A stretch of 13,817 nt of DNA from a bacterium (GCA_027017505.1 JALUQR010000074.1:1-13817); one strand, 5' to 3'. Shown: positions 6,926 to 13,624, counted from the first letter of the stretch. Notes: generated from the letters alone by a model not told the origin. Numbers and translations are program-made.

Positions 6926-8355
6926 TTTTTTTCTTTCTCCTCATTCCTGAGGGGCACGGGCTCTGTAACGATGGTTCTGTATTCCCTTACGGTTACGAGT
7001 CCTGGTCTTGCCCCTTTTGGTTTTTTCACATTCCTTGCCTCTGTGAAGATTACCTCAACCTTTTTTGCTCCTCTGCTTTTACTCAGAAACGCTGCCACAC
7101 CTGCGGTGTATTTTATTGCCTCCTCTGTGGGTCTTCTGCCTGCAAGTTTCCGCACCACATGTGAGCCAGGCACACCCTTGGCGTGAAACCACAGGTCTTC
7201 ATCAGCGGTAAGCTCTCTTAAAATGAGGTCATTTGCACGGCTGTTTTTGCCATAGAGGATGGTAAACCCATCCTCTGTGGAAAGTCTTCCCACAGAGGGC
7301 GGGCCTTTCCTGCGCCTGGTGCACTCAAGGGCAGGTTGAAGCGGAGGCTTAAGATAGCCCTCTTTTATGAGCACATCCCTGAGCTCATCAAGTTCCCCTG
7401 TGGTCTGGATGTTTTCAAGCTCGTATGTGAGTTCCTCTATGTAACGCAGTTCCTCCTCTGCGACGGGCAGTCTCTGGGCCACGGTCTCAAGGGTCTTTTT
7501 TGCCTTCCTTGAGCGTTTGAAGTACCTTTCGGCATTCTGCTGTGGGCTTAAAGATGGGTCAAGCTCTATGCGTATCTTCTGCGGTGGGGTTTTGTATATG
7601 TCATCAAGCTCTATCTCGCTCATTCCCCGTTTGAGCAGATGAAAGTTTGAAAGAAGAAGCTCTCCCAGCCTGCCGTAGTCAAGCTCTCTTTCTGCCCTTT
7701 CCCTATCCGCCAGTATGTTTTTGATTCTTCGTTCAGCCCTCTTTCGGGCGTCTCTGAGGGCACGCCCCAGGAGTGTGCGTTCTTTCTGAAACCTCTCTTT
7801 TTCTGTAAGTTCCGTGTAGTATCTGTCCATAGCGTCATTCCAGCTTTCCCCAGGCCCTTTCTCAAGAGCAATGGGTTTTTCTTCTATGTTCTCTGGCCTT
7901 GGAAGGGGTGTGAGTTTCGTGCCAGGGAAGACAACCCTCTTTGAATCCCCTGGTGGAAAATGGCGCAGTGCATCCACAACGGTCCAGCCTGTATCCACAA
8001 GTATCAGGTTTGAGGACTTCCCTGTAAGCTCTGCCACAAGGATGTAATCTTTGAACCTTATGTGCACTATCCTTTCACCCTCAAGCGTGTCTATGCGGAG
8101 AATCCTCTGGTTCTGGATTCTGCTTCGCAACAGGGCACAGAACCGCGGTGGTACAGGAGGGTTTTTAAACCTCTCTGTGGTAAGATGAATCCTGCAGAAG
8201 AGGGGATGGCAGGAGATAAGAAGTGTGTACTCCCTGCCCCTGAAAACCCTTATGGTAATGGTCCTCTGCTCGGGCTGATGAATTCGAGAGATTACACCAC
8301 CCCTTAGCACCTCGTCAAGCTCCCTTACAACCTCTTTTAAAAGCCCTCGCTCCAC
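6922..8355 (-). CDS. rqcH: NFACT-family ribosome quality control protein RqcH (Rqc2 homologue)
   Basis: Binds stalled 50S subunits and recruits alanyl-tRNA to add C-terminal alanine tails; formerly called fibronectin-binding protein. With the GTG start at 8355 the product has 477 residues, shorter than B. subtilis RqcH (about 570), with the loss mainly in the central helical/coiled part. The NFACT-N domain begins ERGLLKEVVRELDEVLRGG, with RIHQPEQ and CHPLFCRIHLT following. The NFACT-R domain near the C-terminus has ILYGKNSRANDLI, DLWFHAKGVPGSHVV and VKKPKGARPGLV. The DR dipeptide that matters in B. subtilis RqcH is E94-R95 here. I chose GTG 8355 because homologues start about here and a TGCTAAAAT box ends 7 bases before it. 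ATG 8406 and a TTG at 8418 would add 17-21 residues unlike the family. No Shine-Dalgarno sequence precedes any of the three. Divergent from bioB. Confidence 0.85.
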   Translation of the reverse strand: MERGLLKEVVRELDEVLRGGVISRIHQPEQRTITIRVFRGREYTLLISCHPLFCRIHLTTERFKNPPVPPRFCALLRSRIQNQRILRIDTLEGERIVHIRFKDYILVAELTGKSSNLILVDTGWTVVDALRHFPPGDSKRVVFPGTKLTPLPRPENIEEKPIALEKGPGESWNDAMDRYYTELTEKERFQKERTLLGRALRDARKRAERRIKNILADRERAERELDYGRLGELLLSNFHLLKRGMSEIELDDIYKTPPQKIRIELDPSLSPQQNAERYFKRSRKAKKTLETVAQRLPVAEEELRYIEELTYELENIQTTGELDELRDVLIKEGYLKPPLQPALECTRRRKGPPSVGRLSTEDGFTILYGKNSRANDLILRELTADEDLWFHAKGVPGSHVVRKLAGRRPTEEAIKYTAGVAAFLSKSRGAKKVEVIFTEARNVKKPKGARPGLVTVREYRTIVTEPVPLRNEEKEKN

Positions 8356-8362
8356 ACCCCAG

Positions 8363-8371
8363 ATTTTAGCA
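8363..8371 (-). promoter_or_regulatory. Possible extended -10 box for rqcH
   Basis: TGCTAAAAT on the minus strand, with hexamer TAAAAT at 8363-8368, ends 7 bases before the GTG at 8355. No convincing -35 is present. If used, the message would start at or near the GTG codon. The box lies about 50 bases from the BirA operator, so control of rqcH by BirA is not expected. Confidence 0.35.
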
Positions 8372-8418
8372 CAGAAAGACCACAGGATGGAGAAAGAAGT
8401 TTCCATGTTTAAAAACAA

Positions 8419-8450
8419 TTGTTAACCAGCACGGATATTCTGGTTGACAA
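8419..8450 (+). promoter_or_regulatory. BirA operator (biotin repressor binding site)
   Basis: TTGTTAACC-N14-GGTTGACAA is an inverted repeat matching the known BirA box of diverse bacteria (TTGTAAACC or TTGTCAACC, spacer 14-16, GGTTTACAA or GGTTGACAA). The symmetry extends beyond the core: 16-base arms at 8414-8429 and 8440-8455 pair with one mismatch around a 10-base centre. The right half covers the -35 of the bioB promoter, so biotinoyl-AMP-loaded BirA should block transcription. It implies a BirA with an N-terminal helix-turn-helix elsewhere in the genome. Confidence 0.88.
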
Positions 8451-8473
8451 TTGTTTGACTTGTGTGGTATTTA
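8444..8473 (+). promoter_or_regulatory. Promoter of the bioBFHC operon
   Basis: A perfect -35 TTGACA (8444-8449) lies inside the BirA operator. After 18 bases comes TATTTA (8468-8473), preceded by TGG, giving a TGn extended -10. The hexamer ends 11 bases before the bioB ATG, so the predicted leader is only about 4-5 bases and holds no Shine-Dalgarno sequence. Confidence 0.6.
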
Positions 8474-8484
8474 GTCTCTCTGTT

Positions 8485-9462
8485 ATGGATTTTCTTAGCA
8501 GGATAGAGGAGGTTGCCCTTGGTGGTTCTGGCATAAGCCAGGAGGATGCAGAGGAGTTTGTTCGTCTTGGTGAGGACAGACTCTTTGAGATTCTTCCCCA
8601 CACAGAGCGTATAAGGAAGCACTTCAAGGGTGATGAGGTTTCCCTCTGCAGTATAGTGAATGCCAAAAGCGGGCTCTGTGGTGAGGACTGCACCTTCTGT
8701 GCCCAGAGTGTGAGGTACAACACAGGGGTTAAGACCTATCCCATGCTCGGTGCGGAGACGATTGTTGAGTCAGCCCTTGAGGCAACAAGGTGGAGGGCAC
8801 GGGAGTTTTCCATAGTTACAAGTGGCACCAAGGTGGCAAAAAGGGAGGATATAGAGACCCTTGAGAGGGCCCTTGAGCTCATGAAACAGAGGGCAGGGGT
8901 TGAAAGATGTGCATCTCTGGGTATTCTTGACAGGGATACACTCAAAAGGCTTAAAGATGCGGGGCTTGAAAGCTATCATCACAACCTTGAGACCTCCCGT
9001 TCATTCTTTCCCAGGGTGTGTACCACCCATGATTATGAGGAGGATGTGCAGACCGTAAGGACCGCAAAGGAGCTTGGCTTTTATGTGTGCAGTGGTGGCA
9101 TATTCGGGCTTGGTGAGAGCTGGCAGGATAGAATCGAGCTTGCCATGACGCTCAGGGAACTCGATGTGGACTCTGTGCCCATAAACTTCCTAAACCCCAG
9201 GCCTGGCACCCCGCTTGAAGGGGCAAATTATCTTACCCCCAGGGAATGCCTCATGATTATAGCCCTCTACAGGTTCATCCTTCCCACAAAGAGCATAATA
9301 GTGTGTGGTGGCAGGGAGGTAAACCTGAGAGACCTGCAGTGTCTTATATTTTCCGCAGGGGCAAACGGCATGCTCATAGGCAACTACCTTACCACACAGG
9401 GCAGACCCCCTGAGGAAGACCTGAGAATGCTCGAAGACCTGGGACTTAAGCCAAAAAAATGA
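8485..9462 (+). CDS. bioB: Biotin synthase (radical SAM)
   Basis: Inserts sulfur into dethiobiotin in the last step of biotin synthesis. The 325-residue protein has the radical SAM motif C65-x3-C69-x2-C72 in GLCGEDCTFCAQSVRYN and the family segments YHHNLETS, YVCSGGIFGLGES and ILPTKSIIVCGGREVNL. Of the E. coli [2Fe-2S] ligands (C97, C128, C188, R260), C142, C202 and R277 correspond to the last three. The position of C97 is Ser109 in EFSIVTSG. I use the ATG at 8485, since the product then begins MDFLSRIEEV as expected. The in-frame extension back to 8419 would run through the operator and promoter. No Shine-Dalgarno sequence is present, consistent with a nearly leaderless message. First gene of the biotin operon; its stop overlaps the bioF start by 4 bases. 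Confidence 0.93.
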   Translation: MDFLSRIEEVALGGSGISQEDAEEFVRLGEDRLFEILPHTERIRKHFKGDEVSLCSIVNAKSGLCGEDCTFCAQSVRYNTGVKTYPMLGAETIVESALEATRWRAREFSIVTSGTKVAKREDIETLERALELMKQRAGVERCASLGILDRDTLKRLKDAGLESYHHNLETSRSFFPRVCTTHDYEEDVQTVRTAKELGFYVCSGGIFGLGESWQDRIELAMTLRELDVDSVPINFLNPRPGTPLEGANYLTPRECLMIIALYRFILPTKSIIVCGGREVNLRDLQCLIFSAGANGMLIGNYLTTQGRPPEEDLRMLEDLGLKPKK

Positions 9463-10637
9463 CTGGCTTTCTCAAACAGACCATAGAGGGCTTCCTTAAA
9501 GAAAGAGAGGCCCTGGGGCTTAAACGCTCCCCAAGGGTGTGCAGATACCTGGATGGAGTGTGGGCAGAGGTGGATGGCAGAAGGGTAAGGGTCTTCTGCT
9601 CAAACGATTACCTTTCACTTTCAAGACATCCCGCCATAAAGGAGGCATTCATCCAAGGGATTGAAAGATACGGCACAGGCTCAACCGCATCCAGGCTTGT
9701 CACAGGCACACACCCTGCCCACACAGAGCTTGAGGAAAAAATAAGAAGGTTTGAACGGGCAGAAGGTGTAATACTTTTTAACTCGGGCTGGCATGCGAAT
9801 ACATCCATAATTCCAGCCCTTGCAGACAGAACAGCAGAGCTCTTTCTTGACAGGCTCGTTCACGCCTCACTCATAGATGGTGCACTTTTAAGCAGAGCAC
9901 CCCTCAGGCGATATCCCCATCTGGATATGAACGCCCTTGAGACCATGCTCAAAAAGAGCAGGGCAAAAAAGAAGTTTATCGTAACCGATGGGGTCTTCAG
10001 CATGGATGGAGATACCCCCCCGCTTGATGAGATGCTCTACCTTGCGGAAAGATACGATGCCGTGGTGGTTGTGGACGATGCCCACGGGGTGGGTATCATG
10101 GGTGAATGTGGCAGGGGAGTGCATGAGTATTACGGAGTTGAAGGAAGGGAAAGGCTCATATATGTGGGTACCTTTGGCAAGGCATTCGGCACATACGGAG
10201 CATTCCTTGCAGGAGAAAAGGGCCTTGTGGACTATCTTGTAAACAGTGCACGGGGGTTTATCTTCTCCACAGCCCTTCCACCCGCACTATGTCATGCAAC
10301 CATAAGGGCAATAGAGATTGCAGAATCTGATGCAGAAAGAAGAACCAGACTCAAGCAGAACGCACTGCTTTTAAGAACAGGTCTTAAGGAGCTTGGCTTC
10401 AATGTCCTTTCAAGCCATACCCATGTGGTGCCCCTTGTGGTGGGTGATAATCGCAGAAGCTGTGAGCTCTCGGAGGCGCTCTTTCAGAGGGGCTTTTTCG
10501 TGCAGGCCATAAGACCTCCCACGGTGCCAGAGGGTTCTGCAAGGCTCAGGATTACGCTCTCTTCAGAACACTCAAAAAGCGACATAGAGGAGCTTATCTC
10601 TGCTATGGAGGAGCTTAAGGATGAGCTCAATCTGTAA
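9459..10637 (+). CDS. bioF: 8-amino-7-oxononanoate synthase (KAPA synthase)
   Basis: PLP-dependent condensation of pimeloyl-ACP (or CoA) with L-alanine to KAPA, the first ring-assembly step of biotin synthesis. The 392 residues are normal for the alpha-oxoamine synthase family. Landmarks are SNDYLSLSRHP (48-58), YGTGSTASRLVTGTH (71-85), HAS with H135, VVDDAHGVGIMG (D207, H209) and the PLP lysine K241 in VGTFGKAFGTYGAF. The C-terminal RPPTVPEGSARLRITLSS is also typical. Related family members (AKB ligase, ALA synthase, SPT) are excluded in practice by the biotin operon context. The ATG overlaps the bioB stop (ATGA) and bioH starts inside its last codons, so translation is likely coupled across the operon. 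Confidence 0.94.
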   Translation: MTGFLKQTIEGFLKEREALGLKRSPRVCRYLDGVWAEVDGRRVRVFCSNDYLSLSRHPAIKEAFIQGIERYGTGSTASRLVTGTHPAHTELEEKIRRFERAEGVILFNSGWHANTSIIPALADRTAELFLDRLVHASLIDGALLSRAPLRRYPHLDMNALETMLKKSRAKKKFIVTDGVFSMDGDTPPLDEMLYLAERYDAVVVVDDAHGVGIMGECGRGVHEYYGVEGRERLIYVGTFGKAFGTYGAFLAGEKGLVDYLVNSARGFIFSTALPPALCHATIRAIEIAESDAERRTRLKQNALLLRTGLKELGFNVLSSHTHVVPLVVGDNRRSCELSEALFQRGFFVQAIRPPTVPEGSARLRITLSSEHSKSDIEELISAMEELKDELNL

Positions 10638-11373
10638 AGCCATCTTTGTTCACGGCTGGGCAACAGACAGCAGGGTGTGGCAGGCTGTTGCAGGGGGCTT
10701 CAGGAGGGCGGTTTTTTGCGGGCTTCCAGGCCACGGAATAGGGCGAAGGTGGACTGAAAGAGGACTTCAACCAGCGGTGGATGAGCTTTCAGAAAGGGTA
10801 AAGGCCAGCGGAGAGGGCGAACTTGTGGGTATCGGGTGGTCTCTGGGTGCAAAGGTGCTCATAAGGGCTGTAACAGAACACAGAATAGCCCTTAAGGGGC
10901 TGGTGCTTGTTGGGGCAACGCCATCTTTTGTAAAAAGAGAGGGCTTCCCACACGGACAATCCCCTCTGCTTGTAAAAAGGATGCTTGCAGACCTTAAGTG
11001 TTCTCCACAGCAGACACTGAAGAGGTTCTACAGGCTCAACTTTACCGAAAGAGAGCTTTCAACCCCTTCTGCTGTGGGGTTTCTCTCCATGTACGATTCA
11101 GCCCCCGAGGGGTTCGGGCTTGAGGATATGGCAAGGGCCCTTGAGACCCTCATGGAGGTGGACCTAAGGGATGCACTCTGCAGGATAAGACTTCCCGTGC
11201 TTGTTCTCCATGGCACAGAGGATGCGGTGTGTCCACCTGCGTGTGCAGAGTACCTTAAAGGAGCCCTCAAGGAGGCAAGGCTTGAGTGGTTTGAGGGCTG
11301 TGGACACGCACCATTTGTAACAGAGCCCGAAAGGTTCATTCAGCTTACAAGGAGGTTCATGGATACACTGTGA
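10621..11373 (+). CDS. bioH: Pimeloyl-ACP methyl ester carboxylesterase (BioH-type alpha/beta hydrolase)
   Basis: Removes the methyl group from pimeloyl-ACP methyl ester, ending elongation and releasing pimeloyl-ACP for BioF. The 250-residue alpha/beta hydrolase (E. coli BioH has 256) shows VHGWATDSRVW at 10-20 as the oxyanion region, GWSLG with nucleophile S74, D201 in LHGTEDAVCPP and H229 in GCGHAPF. The start at 10621 has GGAGG about 9 bases upstream and overlaps bioF by 17 bases in another frame. Its place between bioF and bioC, as in Pseudomonas-type bioBFHCD operons, is the main support for BioH over the alternative esterases BioG, BioJ or BioK, which differ in sequence. Sequence identity to E. 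coli BioH looks modest. Confidence 0.85.
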   Translation: MSSICKAIFVHGWATDSRVWQAVAGGFRRAVFCGLPGHGIGRRWTERGLQPAVDELSERVKASGEGELVGIGWSLGAKVLIRAVTEHRIALKGLVLVGATPSFVKREGFPHGQSPLLVKRMLADLKCSPQQTLKRFYRLNFTERELSTPSAVGFLSMYDSAPEGFGLEDMARALETLMEVDLRDALCRIRLPVLVLHGTEDAVCPPACAEYLKGALKEARLEWFEGCGHAPFVTEPERFIQLTRRFMDTL

Positions 11374-12176
11374 GGAACCAGAGAAAGGAAGCGATAAAGA
11401 AGGCATTTTCCCTTTCTGCCAGAACATATGAAACACAGGCGGTCTTTCAGAAAGAGACCGCCAGGGAGCTTGTGGGGCTCATCCCCAGGGGGCAGAAGTT
11501 TCACACCATAGTGGATGCAGGCTGTGGCACAGGGCTTCTTACAGAACTTCTGCTTGAACGCTTTCCAGGGACAACCATCCTGTGTTTCGATATAGCCCTG
11601 CCCATGGTGGAACGCTTGAAAGAGAAGCTGGGCACAGCGGTAATACCCTTCGGTGCAGACTGTGAGGTGCTTCCACTTAAGGACTGTGGGGTTGACCTTC
11701 TCGTGTCAAACCTCACATATCAGTGGATGGAGGACCCACTGCGTGCATTCAGCGAGGCATGGAGGGTGCTTAAAAACAGGGGCTACTTTGTATTTTCAAC
11801 CCTGGGTAATGAGACCTTCAGAGAGCTTAAAAGCTCTGTAAAAAAGGCAGTAGCCCTTACAGGAAAGGATGGTCTGCCACCTTTCGTGGAGTTTAAAGAT
11901 GCCAGAGAGCTGAAAGACCTGCTCTTGAAGGCGGGCTTCAGCAGGGTTTACCTTAAAAGAACACTTAAGAGAAGGTCATACGAAGACCTCTGGCAGTTTC
12001 TTAAGGTGCTCAAACACACAGGTGCAACAAATCCATGCAGAGATGGCTCAAGGAGTCTTTCAAGGGGTATACTGCTTAAAGAGGTTGACAGAATCTACCG
12101 CAGGGACTTTCCCTCTTCAGACGGAAAGGCAATAGTTGCAAGTTATGAGCTTTTCTGGGTTGTTGCGGTAAAATAA
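11370..12176 (+). CDS. bioC: Malonyl-ACP O-methyltransferase BioC
   Basis: SAM-dependent methylation of the free carboxyl of malonyl-ACP, which lets the fatty-acid synthesis enzymes (including FabI, encoded nearby) elongate it to pimeloyl-ACP methyl ester. The 268-residue protein has the BioC N-terminus KAFSLSARTYETQAVFQ, SAM motif I DAGCGTG (49-55), the SNLTYQWM segment, FSTLG (142-146) and the BioC hallmark LKHTGATN (214-221). The start is a GTG whose last bases overlap the bioH stop (GTGA); AAGGAGG lies 14 bases upstream, rather far, so coupling to bioH probably helps. It is the last gene of the operon. bioD and bioA are not downstream, since the next gene is convergent. Confidence 0.93.
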   Translation: MRNQRKEAIKKAFSLSARTYETQAVFQKETARELVGLIPRGQKFHTIVDAGCGTGLLTELLLERFPGTTILCFDIALPMVERLKEKLGTAVIPFGADCEVLPLKDCGVDLLVSNLTYQWMEDPLRAFSEAWRVLKNRGYFVFSTLGNETFRELKSSVKKAVALTGKDGLPPFVEFKDARELKDLLLKAGFSRVYLKRTLKRRSYEDLWQFLKVLKHTGATNPCRDGSRSLSRGILLKEVDRIYRRDFPSSDGKAIVASYELFWVVAVK

Positions 12177-12205
12177 AAAGCCCGAATCCTTTACTGGATT
12201 CGGGC
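12170..12205 (-). terminator. Intrinsic terminator for the cytochrome c gene, abutting the bioC stop
   Basis: A perfect 10-base stem, GCCCGAATCC (12180-12189) with GGATTCGGGC (12196-12205), encloses a 6-base loop. On the minus strand it is followed at once by TTTTTATTTT, the pattern of an intrinsic terminator for leftward transcription. On the plus strand the stem is followed by AAGAGATTTC, without an immediate U-run, so termination of bioC here would be weaker. The stem starts 4 bases after the bioC stop. Confidence 0.85.
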
Positions 12206-12235
12206 AAGAGATTTCAAAAGTTTTTCAAAAGAAGG

Positions 12236-12553
12236 TTAGAGGCTTTTGAGATACTTTACCAGGGCATCGAGCTCAGCATCTGAGAACTTGAACTTTGGCA
12301 TTGCTATGGGGAACTTGGGATACTTCTTTGCACTTCCAGAACGGCCGTTTGTTATTACATCTTTGATGGCCTCTGCATCTCCCTTGATGAAGTCAGTGCC
12401 TTTCAGGGCTGGTGCCATTGTTGAGCCTTCTCCACCCTTGCCGTGGCACATTGCACACTTTGCTGCATATATGCTTGCGGGGTCACCTGCAAATGCACCT
12501 CCGCTGAATCCCACAACGAGTGCAAACACAACGAGCCAGATAACTCTCTTCAT
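12236..12553 (-). CDS. Small monoheme class I cytochrome c, exported
   Basis: A 105-residue c-type cytochrome. Residues 1-22 form a signal peptide: Met-Lys-Arg, a hydrophobic stretch, then probable cleavage after AFA. The mature part is about 83 residues with one haem site, CAMCH (C33, C36, H37). The probable sixth ligand is M85 in AMPKF, close to the C-terminal helix SDAELDALVKYLKSL. It is probably a periplasmic electron carrier or a subunit of a larger complex. The ATG at 12553 has AAAGGAGG about 11 bases upstream and the gene has its own promoter. It lies 77 bases after the haem O synthase gene on the same strand and is followed by a strong terminator, so it is probably transcribed alone. 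Its redox partner cannot be told from the sequence. Confidence 0.88.
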   Translation of the reverse strand: MKRVIWLVVFALVVGFSGGAFAGDPASIYAAKCAMCHGKGGEGSTMAPALKGTDFIKGDAEAIKDVITNGRSGSAKKYPKFPIAMPKFKFSDAELDALVKYLKSL

Positions 12554-12596
12554 ACCTCTTTTCCTCCTTTCTCAAGAATTTTCCTGTTTTACTCTT

Positions 12597-12625
12597 AAAA
12601 TACAACCAACAGCCCTGTTTGTCAA
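12597..12625 (-). promoter_or_regulatory. Strong sigma70-type promoter for the cytochrome c gene
   Basis: On the minus strand there is a perfect -35 TTGACA (12620-12625), a 17-base spacer and a -10 TATTTT (12597-12602). It lies between the ctaB stop and the cytochrome ATG and gives a leader of about 36 bases with an AAAGGAGG ribosome site. This is the most consensus-like standard promoter in the window. Confidence 0.7.
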
Positions 12626-12630
12626 GGCTT

Positions 12631-13503
12631 TTATTGGCTGTAGCGAACAACCGTATCTGTGATTAAGGCCATAAATAGCATTGCAAGGTATATCATGGAT
12701 GCCATAAAGTTCTTTTTCAGAACCTCCTGGGACATGTTGTTTAAAAGCCTTCCATTCCATCTCAGAAGATACGCACCACTTACTATTGCACCTGTAAGGT
12801 ATATCAGCCCGTTGTATCCCAGGATAAATGGCAGTAGAGAAGAGATAACAAGCAGTATGGAGTTGAGCATTATGTACAGGGCTGTTTTCTCGTATCCTAT
12901 AACCACTGGTAGCATTGGTATGCCAGCCCTTCTGTAGTCCTCTGCGTGGAGTATGGCAAAGCTCCAGAAGTGCGATGGTGTCCAGAAAAACATAACTATG
13001 GCAAGAAGAACTGGTTGCATGCACAGCTCTGGTGATGCAGACGCCCCGCCTGCAAGAACCGCAAAGCTTCCGGCAAGCCCGCCTATTATTATGTTGAGCC
13101 AGCTTCTTCTCTTAAGCCATACGGTGTATATAACTGCATACACAAATGCACCGAGCCCCAGATGAAGGGCAACCATGTAGTTTAACGCCTTCACAGACAA
13201 CAGCAGGGCAACCAGAAGAAGCCCCACCGCTATGACCACCACAACCGCAGGATGCAGGGACTTTTCTATCACAAGGGGTCTGCCACGGGTACGGTTCATA
13301 AGGGCATCTATGTCGCGTTCAAAGTAGTGGTTGAATGCACTTGCAGACATGGCAGCAAGCATGGTCGCAACGGTAAGAAGCACCATGTTGGAGAACGAAA
13401 GGGTTGTTGAGGGCAGGGCCACAATGTAGCCAACAATGGCACTGAATGTTATAAGCCCGCAGATGCGAAGCTTGAAAAGAGATATGTAGCCACGAAGCTC
13501 CAT
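12631..13503 (-). CDS. ctaB: Protoheme IX farnesyltransferase (haem O synthase)
   Basis: UbiA-family membrane enzyme that adds farnesyl to haem B to make haem O, a cofactor (or haem A precursor) of haem-copper oxidases; also called CyoE. The product is 290 residues from the ATG at 13503, or 293 from an ATG at 13512. The prenyl-diphosphate motif is NHYFERDIDALMNRTRGRPL (N61, E65 and D69 counting from the 13512 start). The second motif region is FFWTPSHFWSFAI followed by EDYRRAGIPMLP. The remainder is a chain of hydrophobic segments, about eight or nine by eye. I favour 13503 because a promoter -10 ends only 2 bases before the 13512 ATG. Neither start has a clear Shine-Dalgarno sequence. No oxidase subunit genes flank it. 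It is divergent from gatA. Confidence 0.92.
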   Translation of the reverse strand: MELRGYISLFKLRICGLITFSAIVGYIVALPSTTLSFSNMVLLTVATMLAAMSASAFNHYFERDIDALMNRTRGRPLVIEKSLHPAVVVVIAVGLLLVALLLSVKALNYMVALHLGLGAFVYAVIYTVWLKRRSWLNIIIGGLAGSFAVLAGGASASPELCMQPVLLAIVMFFWTPSHFWSFAILHAEDYRRAGIPMLPVVIGYEKTALYIMLNSILLVISSLLPFILGYNGLIYLTGAIVSGAYLLRWNGRLLNNMSQEVLKKNFMASMIYLAMLFMALITDTVVRYSQ

Positions 13504-13514
13504 AGCTACCATAA

Positions 13515-13543
13515 AATTTATTATGAATCAGCGGAAAAGTCAA
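13515..13543 (-). promoter_or_regulatory. Probable promoter for ctaB
   Basis: On the minus strand, TTGACT (13538-13543), 17 bases, then TAAATT (13515-13520). The -10 ends 11 bases before the ATG at 13503, giving a leader of only about 4-5 bases, as for bioB. Confidence 0.45.
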
Positions 13544-13590
13544 CAGATAACTTTCTCAACCAGCCAGGAAAGCCACCCTTACCGTAAAAA

Positions 13591-13610
13591 GACTATTGTA
13601 AAAGATAGTC
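13591..13610. repeat. Short inverted repeat over the gatA -35 box
   Basis: GACTAT (13591-13596) and ATAGTC (13605-13610) form a 6-base inverted repeat with an 8-base centre that covers the -35 of the gatA promoter. It could be an operator for an unidentified regulator. The arms are short and may be chance. Confidence 0.3.
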
Positions 13611-13624
13611 GGGATGAATATAAT
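13596..13624 (+). promoter_or_regulatory. Sigma70-type promoter for gatA
   Basis: TTGTAA (13596-13601), a 17-base spacer and a perfect -10 TATAAT (13619-13624). The predicted leader of about 28 bases contains AGGAG 8 bases before the GTG start, so this gene has a normal leader, unlike bioB. Confidence 0.65.

Noticed and set aside
8356..8418. Longer rqcH starts (ATG 8406, TTG 8418)
   Set aside because: They add residues unlike the NFACT N-terminus and have no ribosome site; kept only as alternatives to the GTG at 8355.
8419..8484. N-terminal extension of bioB by 22 residues
   Set aside because: It would translate the BirA operator and the promoter itself; biotin synthases begin near the ATG at 8485.
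12206..12235. Second small hairpin or U-run acting as a plus-strand terminator after bioC
   Set aside because: The TTTTTC run is 15 bases past the stem and the short AAAAG/CTTTT-like pairing is too weak to call a separate terminator.
12572..13024. 150-codon minus-strand frame overlapping ctaB
   Set aside because: Out of frame with ctaB, which has clear UbiA-family motifs; the translation shows no recognisable features and runs through the cytochrome c promoter.
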